Below, piece by piece: positions 31,528 through 37,268 of a stretch of DNA of 37,268 nucleotides. Location of the stretch: NCBI GenBank assembly GCA_035503915.1, contig DATJSU010000015.1, forward strand, positions 1-37,268. Direction: 5' to 3'. Position 1 is the stretch's first letter. The number at the start of each line of letters is the position of its first letter. The notes below the pieces were generated by a model. The model saw nothing but the letters and a program-made list of their open reading frames with translations. It ran no database searches and had not been told where the DNA came from. Source of the DNA: DATJMJ01 sp035503915 (GTDB lineage Bacteria; Actinomycetota; Acidimicrobiia; Acidimicrobiales; Palsa-688). The position numbers were made by a program, and so were the translations under genes.

Positions 31528-32364
31528 ATGCCGTCCACGACCGCCGCGAAGGCCTCGAGCAGCCGGAGAGGTCGAGGCACGACGGCCCGGGTCGCCGTAG
31601 CTGCCACCCTCGGGGCTTTCTTGGCCACGCTGGGCTCCCCTGTCCGCCTGGCGGCCTACGCCGTGACCAGCCACCCGGCGGGGGCGGCCCGGGTGCGGGA
31701 GCCCACGAGGCCGGCGCCGCAGCCTTCCCTGGGCGAGACCTCTTGCCTGCCGAGCAGCCGCACACCGACGCACGCCACCATCGTCTCGCCCCACCCCGTC
31801 AAGGCGCTCCCGGTCGGGGAGGCCAAGAGCCTCCAGTCCTACATCGGCGGCACCTACTCGGGCTATTGGCACATCCTCGACGGCGCGCTCGAGGGGTCCT
31901 TCGGCGCTCTCGCTCTTTCCATGAAGTTCCAGGCGCCGAGCTCGGTCACGGTCGGCTTCGCCCTTGGTTGGAACCTCGCCAATGGCATGGTGGGCGGGTC
32001 CTCGGCCTATTGCGACGTGAGCGACAGCACCCTCGACCTCCACGAGGTGCTCGGCCGGCAGTTCAGCGGGGCGCTGCCAGACCTCGGCGATATCTCCTAC
32101 AGCTTCTCAGGCACGATCCCTTACCAGGTCAGTATCGAGATCACCAGGCTCGCCTTGCACCCTCTACGTTCGCAGCTGAGCGCCGACCACGCAGTTGTCT
32201 CGATCCTCGGCACGCCTGCGTTCTCCCAGGTCCGGGAGATGAACACGATCGCCACCTTCGAGACGAGCAACAACCCCGCTGACGACACCTTGACCGGGAC
32301 GTTCAACTTTGTCACGACCGGTCACGGCACGGTGCCGGCGTCTTATGAGCTGACCCGGTCCTGA
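31528..32364 (+). CDS. Secreted hypothetical protein, 278 residues
   Basis: An Arg/Ala-rich N-terminus (SSRRGRGTTAR) leads into the hydrophobic segment VAVAATLGAFLATLGSP, a signal peptide or anchor. The mature part from about residue 100 looks like a beta-rich domain (GGTYSGYWHILDGALEGSFG, TVGFALGWNLANGMVGGSSA, ISYSFSGTIPYQVSIEITRL) ending in THGTLTGTFN-like strands. There are two cysteines (GETSC, SAYCDV) that could pair. No family is recognised. A strong ribosome site precedes the ATG. Its 3' end overlaps the converging permease gene by 22 bp. Confidence 0.68.
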   Translation: MPSTTAAKASSSRRGRGTTARVAVAATLGAFLATLGSPVRLAAYAVTSHPAGAARVREPTRPAPQPSLGETSCLPSSRTPTHATIVSPHPVKALPVGEAKSLQSYIGGTYSGYWHILDGALEGSFGALALSMKFQAPSSVTVGFALGWNLANGMVGGSSAYCDVSDSTLDLHEVLGRQFSGALPDLGDISYSFSGTIPYQVSIEITRLALHPLRSQLSADHAVVSILGTPAFSQVREMNTIATFETSNNPADDTLTGTFNFVTTGHGTVPASYELTRS

Positions 32365-34751
32365 CCCGGGGCGCCGGACGACGCCACGGGCTCGGTGGCA
32401 CGCGGACGCCTTGTTCCCCGGCCAAGACCTTCTCGCAGGCGCAACGTCTCGGCCCAGAACAGGCACAGCCAAGCGACGAGCCAGCAGGCGGCGACGTAGC
32501 CGAGCGGCTTGGCGAGGGACGCCGCTGTCAAACCGGCTGTAGGCAAGTAAACCGCGCCCTTTATGAGGGCGCGGTTGGCGAAGAAGACGGGCAGGGCCGC
32601 CAGGGACGCGAGCACCAAGGCGAGGAGGTCGACAGCCAGCCGTTCGGCCCGGACGTGGCGCCGCAGAAAAGCCGGCGTGGCGCCGAAGCGCCGGAGCAGC
32701 TCCAGGGCTGGGCGCCGCTCGGCGGTGGCCTGCACGCTTGCGAGCAAGAGACCTATCACGCCCGTCCCCACCACGGCCCAAGAAACCGCGGCCATGGCCG
32801 ACACCAGCCCGGTGAGAACGCGGTTAGAAGCTTCAGCCAGGGCGGGCCCGCTGCCAACGAAATAGGCGGTCGGCGGCTCTTCGCCTCGGACGCCGGCCCG
32901 TAAGGAGCTGTCGACTTCGTTGGTCACGGTCCGGGCCCTGGCCCCGGCGGCAAGCAGGAGCTCAAAGCGGGAGACGTCGTTCCCGCCGGACCAGGCGTCA
33001 TAAACCTTCCGGGAGACAGCGACCTCGGCCACGGGGAGCTCGACAATCGCGGCGACAGGCAATTGGTGGCGGCCATAACCGGCTGCGAAAGAAAAGGGGA
33101 CACCTTCATGGAGGCCCAGCTCGTGGGCAAGCAAGCCCGAAATGACGACCGCCCGACCCTGGCCCACAAGCAGGCGCGCCCGCGATGGTGCAAGGTGCAA
33201 GAGAGGGTCACGCGAATTCTCGTCGAGCGCCTCTAGCTCGTAGTCGCCTCGGGGCGAGGCCACCGAGATGACCTCGTCGGCGACGACGGAGCGCACCCCC
33301 CGGACCCGTAGCAGGGCGCCCCACGACGCCGGCAGGGACGCCACCGCTGGCTCGCTGCCGAGGGGGACGTCCTGGACGACGAGGCCGACGGTGCGCCATG
33401 GCTGGGCCAAGGTCGTTGCCGCCGCGCTGAGCTGCCCCGTCAAGCCCGTCGTTGTAAGCACGAGCACCGCGGGGGCGAGGATTGCCACTACCAGGCGCCG
33501 CAAACCTGGCCCTGAACGTGCCACCAGCAGGCGCCCTACGACGGGCTGTTCCCTCTTCCCCACCACCCGCAGGAGCCAGGCAACGCTGGACGCCAGCACG
33601 CCACCGCGGGCCGGGCCGCGCCGCCGGGCCGCGGGTGTGCGGGCCGCGAACACCTGAGCGGCCCCGACGCCGATCACCATCCCCTCTCCTACGACCGTGG
33701 CCACGAGCGCAGCACGACCGCTGGCGCCGGAGGCGAAGGAGGAACTGAACCGCCCGAGCACTGATGGCGGCAGGGCACCGACCACCCGCGCAACCAGCCA
33801 GTGCCCGAGCACCCACCCCACGCCCACTCCCACCTCGCAGATCAGGAGCACGGCGGCGACGTCGACAACGACGACGCTCATGCCCGGCGCCCCCAGCCGC
33901 CTCAGCAGGGTGAGCCGGGAACGTCGCTCCGCCACGACGAGCGCCGTCGATGATCCCACCGCGACCGCCGCCGCACCAAGAGCTACGGCGAGGCTCAAAA
34001 CAGCGGCGCGCGCCACCCCGTGCACATAGGCCCGGACCTGTTCCAACACGAGGTGCAAGTCCCCCACCACCGCGCCAGGGACGGCTGCCTCGACCTCAGC
34101 CTGTAGCTTGGCGCTGGCGGGGCCTGGGCTGCCGATCACCTCCACCGTGTTGACCGGGCCGGCGAGCTGCTCCGCGAGCGGCAGCGCCGCCATCACGAAC
34201 GAGCCGCCGTCGAGACGGCTCAAGCCCGCCTGGTTGACCACCCCGAGCACCGTCGTCGGCTGTGCGGCGCCTCCGAAGCGTACGGTCCCTCCGCCCCGGG
34301 CACGATCGGCCCTGGCGACCTGCGGCCCGATGAACACGCCAGCGAGCAAGAGCGCGGGCTCAAAGCGGTACTCCCCCAGCGCCTGGCTGAGGGCCGGGCC
34401 GGCTCCCGAACCGAGCTGGGCCGCCCGCTGGTCACCGCCGATGAGCTCGGCCCTGCGGCCGTCCACCGCCACGGTCGCCACCACGAGGGGGACGACAGAC
34501 CTGATGCCGCTGAGCCGGGCCAGGCGGGAAAGCTGGGCTGGGGAAAACCCGCCGCCATGCGAGGGGGTCAATTCGTAGGTGGCGTTCCCAAGCAGGTCTT
34601 GCATGGCCGTGAGCGACCCGGTGAACGAGCCGAGCACCGCCACGAAGAGCACGACCGTCATCGACGACGCCGCCACCGCGAGTGCGGTCGTGACCAGTCC
34701 AGCTGGGTGCCGCAACGCCCACCGCAGGTAAGCACGGACGACGATGCTCAC
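32343..34751 (-). CDS. FtsX-like ABC transporter permease (MacB/LolC type)
   Basis: An 802-residue membrane protein with an N-terminal membrane helix (about residues 20-40, TTALAVAASSMTVVLFVAVL), a large external domain, a first FtsX block around 240-400 (VLSLAVALGAAAVAVGSSTALV, ERRSRLTLLRRLGAPG) and a second around 680-790 (AVVGTGVIGLLLASVQATAE, RRPALELLRRFGATPAFLRR). The doubled FtsX arrangement is typical of large actinobacterial permeases that move lipids, peptides or act as mechanical transmitters. The GTG start overlaps the ATPase stop (GTGA), so both form one unit. Substrate unknown. Confidence 0.88.
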   Translation of the reverse strand: MSIVVRAYLRWALRHPAGLVTTALAVAASSMTVVLFVAVLGSFTGSLTAMQDLLGNATYELTPSHGGGFSPAQLSRLARLSGIRSVVPLVVATVAVDGRRAELIGGDQRAAQLGSGAGPALSQALGEYRFEPALLLAGVFIGPQVARADRARGGGTVRFGGAAQPTTVLGVVNQAGLSRLDGGSFVMAALPLAEQLAGPVNTVEVIGSPGPASAKLQAEVEAAVPGAVVGDLHLVLEQVRAYVHGVARAAVLSLAVALGAAAVAVGSSTALVVAERRSRLTLLRRLGAPGMSVVVVDVAAVLLICEVGVGVGWVLGHWLVARVVGALPPSVLGRFSSSFASGASGRAALVATVVGEGMVIGVGAAQVFAARTPAARRRGPARGGVLASSVAWLLRVVGKREQPVVGRLLVARSGPGLRRLVVAILAPAVLVLTTTGLTGQLSAAATTLAQPWRTVGLVVQDVPLGSEPAVASLPASWGALLRVRGVRSVVADEVISVASPRGDYELEALDENSRDPLLHLAPSRARLLVGQGRAVVISGLLAHELGLHEGVPFSFAAGYGRHQLPVAAIVELPVAEVAVSRKVYDAWSGGNDVSRFELLLAAGARARTVTNEVDSSLRAGVRGEEPPTAYFVGSGPALAEASNRVLTGLVSAMAAVSWAVVGTGVIGLLLASVQATAERRPALELLRRFGATPAFLRRHVRAERLAVDLLALVLASLAALPVFFANRALIKGAVYLPTAGLTAASLAKPLGYVAACWLVAWLCLFWAETLRLREGLGRGTRRPRATEPVASSGAPGQDRVSS

Positions 34752-35434
34752 GGGACGACCGCACCGTCCCGTAGCTGTACGACGCGGTGAGCGGCCCCGG
34801 CCAGCTCGGGGTCATGAGTGGCCACCACCACGCAGCACCCCTCGTCCACCCGCCGAGAGACGAGCTCCAAGACGCTCCGGCGGGCGGCGGGGTCGAGGTT
34901 GCCGGTCGGTTCGTCGGCTAAGACGAGGACCGGGTGATGGAACAGCGCCCGGGCCAGGGCCACCCGTTGACGCTCGCCGTCCGACAGCTCACTCGGGAAA
35001 CGTTGGGCACTCTGAGCGAGCAACAAGCAGGCCAGCAGCTCTTCCGCTTGGGGGCGGACCGCGGAGAGCGAGGCACCGTCGAGAAGGGGGGAGAGCGCCA
35101 CGTTCTCCCACGCTCGCAGTTCCGGGAGCAGGTCGAAAGAGCGCGGCACGAAACCAACCCGCTTGCGGTGCACCTCAGACAGGGACCGGTCGTCCAAAGC
35201 CGACAAGTCCCTGCCCTCGATGCAGACGCTGCCGGCGCTCGGGCGGTCCATCCCTCCGAGCAGGTTGAGCAAAGTAGTTTTGCCCGACCCGCTCGGCCCC
35301 GTCACCGCCACAAGCTCGCCGCCCGCCGCCGAGAAGCAGACCTGGCGCAGTGCATCGACCGGGGGGCCCCCTTGCGGCCAGTACTGCTTCGAGACCCCGG
35401 TAGCGGAGATGACCACCGGACCTGGCGTAAGCAC
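34748..35434 (-). CDS. ABC transporter ATPase partner of the FtsX-like permease
   Basis: A 228-residue LolD/MacB-type ATPase. Walker A is GPSGSGKTTLLNLLGGMDRP, signature LSDGERQRVALARAL (usually LSGGE), Walker B VLVLADEPTGNLDP, switch VVATHDPELAG. The Q-loop, normally VGFVFQSFNLLP, reads VGFVPRSFDLLP, so the conserved glutamine is an arginine. That residue coordinates magnesium and links to the permease, so activity may be altered. It sits upstream of and overlaps the permease gene. Confidence 0.9.
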   Translation of the reverse strand: MLTPGPVVISATGVSKQYWPQGGPPVDALRQVCFSAAGGELVAVTGPSGSGKTTLLNLLGGMDRPSAGSVCIEGRDLSALDDRSLSEVHRKRVGFVPRSFDLLPELRAWENVALSPLLDGASLSAVRPQAEELLACLLLAQSAQRFPSELSDGERQRVALARALFHHPVLVLADEPTGNLDPAARRSVLELVSRRVDEGCCVVVATHDPELAGAAHRVVQLRDGAVVP

Positions 35435-35719
35435 GCCAAGACTCTGCCAGACCCGTCGGCCACTGTGTGGCGAGGGCGCTCCTAACCGCTGTCGCTACGC
35501 AGCAGCGGCTGAGCGCGAGGACTGGGAGTTATGGCGTTCATGTCCTATGTTTCAGCCCAGCCGCACATAACGTGACCGCGGAATACCTCGGCGACAGTTC
35601 TGCAACCAGCCTCTGGTCGGCTGCTTTATGACCTTGCAACCCGTCCAACCGCCTCCCGGGAGGACTGTTTCCCGCAACGAATGGCCACAACTTTGGTGTT
35701 GCCCGACTGGCGTTCACTT
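35435..35719. other. 285-bp stretch without a supported gene
   Basis: Upstream of the ATPase gene on the minus strand, so its promoter should lie here. A 72-codon minus-strand frame crosses it (35538-35756) but has no recognisable protein character. It borders the transposase scrap at 35720. Confidence 0.35.
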
Positions 35720-35819
35720 CTAGCTCGGCAATCTTTTCAGTTCCTTGTTGAGCCACTCAAGGGGGTTGGTGGACCAGAACTGGGGGTCGAGGAGGATCTG
35801 CGCGGAATTTGGCGCTAAG
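35720..35819 (-). mobile_element. IS256-family transposase scrap
   Basis: The minus strand from 35819 encodes DPQFWSTNPLEWLNKELKR followed by LPS and a stop at 35720. This matches the highly conserved C-terminal segment of mutator-type (IS256) transposases, usually WSTNPLERLNKEIKRR, where the catalytic Glu lies close by. Only about 33 codons remain; the match is lost both before LAPNSAQIL and after the KR, so neither the rest of the transposase nor its ends were seen. Confidence 0.7.
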
Positions 35820-35922
35820 GGTCACTGTCAACCAGACCCTGGTGGTCGCTGAGAGCTATGTCCTCTTCGTCGTCTGGCTCGTCCGGGGTCACGCAGTTGA
35901 CGGAGAGACCCTGGTGGCGGAG

Positions 35923-36210
35923 CTATGAAGGAGTAGCGACCCAGGAAGTTGATGTGGCTGAAGCCGAGCGGCGAGAGCCGGCCACGTTTTCGACGCGAAC
36001 TTCCTGGCCTGCGGCCCGCAACTGCTGGAGGGAAGGTGGCGCCATAACCGGGAGGATTGCGCTGATGACGAACAGGAGGACGATGAACACAGGAACGGAA
36101 CCGAACGATAGCAGGTAGGCCAACAGGGTCGTCGCTCCTCCCCACACGCCAGCACCAACACGCCGTTTGGCAGTAAAAGGCTTTCGCACTTTGTTCTTAG
36201 CCGTGGTCAT
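35923..36210 (-). CDS. Small membrane protein
   Basis: A 95-residue ORF with a basic N-terminus (MTTAKNKVRKPFTAKRR) and hydrophobic segments VWGGATTLLAYLLSFGSV and VFIVLLFVISAILPVMAPP, likely a two-pass or hairpin membrane protein. The Ser-rich end (SRRSASATSTSW) is of poorer quality and may reflect drift. It is 40 bp downstream of the MFS gene on the same strand. No family recognised. Confidence 0.5.
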   Translation of the reverse strand: MTTAKNKVRKPFTAKRRVGAGVWGGATTLLAYLLSFGSVPVFIVLLFVISAILPVMAPPSLQQLRAAGQEVRVENVAGSRRSASATSTSWVATPS

Positions 36211-36250
36211 CTGTCTCCCACACCGATAGCGGCAATCTCAGGAAGTTTGC

Positions 36251-37268
36251 TCAAGTCGTCCCGCCGGTATGCCCGGCTTCGGCTCGGACCACCAAGATGA
36301 ATGGGACTGCGGCCAATTCGGCGACGATGGAGAAGGCAACCAGCGCTGCAAACGAGAGGTTGTAGAGCGCCCCGATCACCACGCTCCCGGCGAACCAGGC
36401 CATGCCGTAGACGCCGGTGAAGAGGCCGTACGCAGAAGAGCGCCGGTCTGGGGAGACCATAGGGGCTACGGCGGCCGACATGATGGACTCCTGGACGCCC
36501 ATCCCAAGCCCCCACACCGCCACCCCGACCAGCGCCACCCAGAACCCCCCGAAGAAGGCCAACGGCGCATAGGCGGCGCCGACGACCGTGAGCGGGATGA
36601 GCACTCCGATGCCAGCGCGGTCGAACAGCCGCCCGAAAGCTAGCGAACCCAACCCGCTGACGGCCATTGCGATGGCGTAAAAGACGGGGACTGCTGTGCT
36701 GCTCACCACCGAAGCTCGCTGCAGGTGGTAGGCGATCAGGGGGTAGTCCGCAAAGCCCGCTCCCGCCAAGGCAGCGCCAGCCATGTAGATCCAAAAGACT
36801 CGCGGCAAGCCCGTTGCCGTCACGTGTGTGGTGGCCGGCTCGAGATCCTGTGGCCGGGGGTACACGAGGCGCGCCACCGCCAAGAGCGCCAACATGACCC
36901 CCGCTGGCACTGCCAATGAAGCGAAGGCAAGCTTGTAGTCATTGTGCTTGAGGGAAAGGACCAGTGCCAGCACGAGCGGGCCGATGAGGGCGCCCAACTG
37001 GTCGAGCGCCTCATGGACCCCGAAGCCCCAGCCGTAGCCCATCTGCTTGGCGGCGTGTGACAGCATCGCGTCACGAGGCGGGTTCCGCGTGGCCTTGCCG
37101 ACACGTTCAAGCACCACCAAGAGCGCCGCAATCTGCCAGCTGCCCGCCAGGGCCAGCAAGGGCACGACCGTCATCTGGAGGATGTAGCCGCCTATCGCGA
37201 TGGGCCAGTAAAGGCCCGTACGGTCGGCGCTGCGGCCAGACACGAGCCGGAGGGCGTAACCGAGGAAC
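36251..37268 (-). CDS. MFS transporter, 5' end outside the window
   Basis: The frame runs in from the right edge (FLGYALRLVSGRSADRTG) and encodes about ten hydrophobic segments. ERVGKATRNPPRDAMLSHAA and WGFGVHEALDQLGALIGPL are typical of a branch of major facilitator proteins often annotated as drug or solute exporters; the second half has SLAFGRLFDRAGIGVLIPL and WGLGMGVQESIMSAAVAPM. Around 340 residues are visible, so probably only the first one or two helices are missing. Substrate unknown. Confidence 0.85.
   Translation of the reverse strand, partial: FLGYALRLVSGRSADRTGLYWPIAIGGYILQMTVVPLLALAGSWQIAALLVVLERVGKATRNPPRDAMLSHAAKQMGYGWGFGVHEALDQLGALIGPLVLALVLSLKHNDYKLAFASLAVPAGVMLALLAVARLVYPRPQDLEPATTHVTATGLPRVFWIYMAGAALAGAGFADYPLIAYHLQRASVVSSTAVPVFYAIAMAVSGLGSLAFGRLFDRAGIGVLIPLTVVGAAYAPLAFFGGFWVALVGVAVWGLGMGVQESIMSAAVAPMVSPDRRSSAYGLFTGVYGMAWFAGSVVIGALYNLSFAALVAFSIVAELAAVPFILVVRAEAGHTGGTT

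Noticed and set aside
35538..35756. 72-codon minus-strand ORF as a gene
   Set aside because: It overlaps the IS256 scrap in another frame and has no protein-like features.

Overview
The window is high-GC DNA from an actinobacterium, most likely a member or relative of the class Acidimicrobiia. That placement is inferred from gene content, not from a marker gene: a Kgd-type 2-oxoglutarate decarboxylase start, a LigC-type ATP-dependent DNA ligase, an actinobacterial small CxxC protein, and frequent GTG starts with 4-bp stop/start overlaps.

Positions 1-9020 look like ordinary chromosomal housekeeping: the start of kgd (minus), a small CxxC protein (plus), a 2H phosphoesterase, an ATP-dependent DNA ligase overlapping malQ (minus), then a plus-strand run of a DUF72 protein, a RecB-like Fe-S nuclease, a PAP2 phosphatase, a DsbA-like protein, a small hypothetical and a YdjC/ChbG deacetylase. 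Positions 9064-13572 hold a minus-strand phosphate uptake operon pstS - pstCA - pstB followed by an Rrf2-type regulator. The two permease subunits PstC and PstA are one polypeptide. Upstream of it lies an acylphosphatase.

Positions 14100-19025 carry an arsenic island: arsR diverges from arsI, an aquaporin, a flavoprotein oxidoreductase and arsM. It is bordered by a truncated deazaflavin-dependent reductase gene and a tandem repeat. Next come a large cyclase-ATPase-TPR regulator whose conserved N-terminus is interrupted by an in-frame amber codon, a hypothetical gene and a secreted protein.

Positions 23950-31320 are a mobile, rearranged accessory region. A lone VirD4/TraG-type coupling protein is followed by a ribbon-helix-helix/PIN toxin-antitoxin pair and then by a partial copy of the traG 3' part. 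A second, heavily deleted copy of the traG-antitoxin-toxin order lies about 5 kb away. Bracketed by these direct remnants is the most striking locus: a fused MauE membrane protein with two thioredoxin-like domains, translationally coupled to a Tat-exported protein with 48 cysteines in about 275 mature residues. I infer a dedicated exported disulfide-folding system, by analogy with MauE/MauD and the cysteine-rich methylamine dehydrogenase light chain. Next to it are two gene remnants (FG-GAP and LuxR) abutting head to head.

Positions 31500-37268 hold a secreted hypothetical protein, a FtsX-like permease with its ATPase (minus, coupled), an IS256-type transposase scrap, a small membrane protein and an MFS transporter running off the window end. 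I saw no rRNA, tRNA or CRISPR array.
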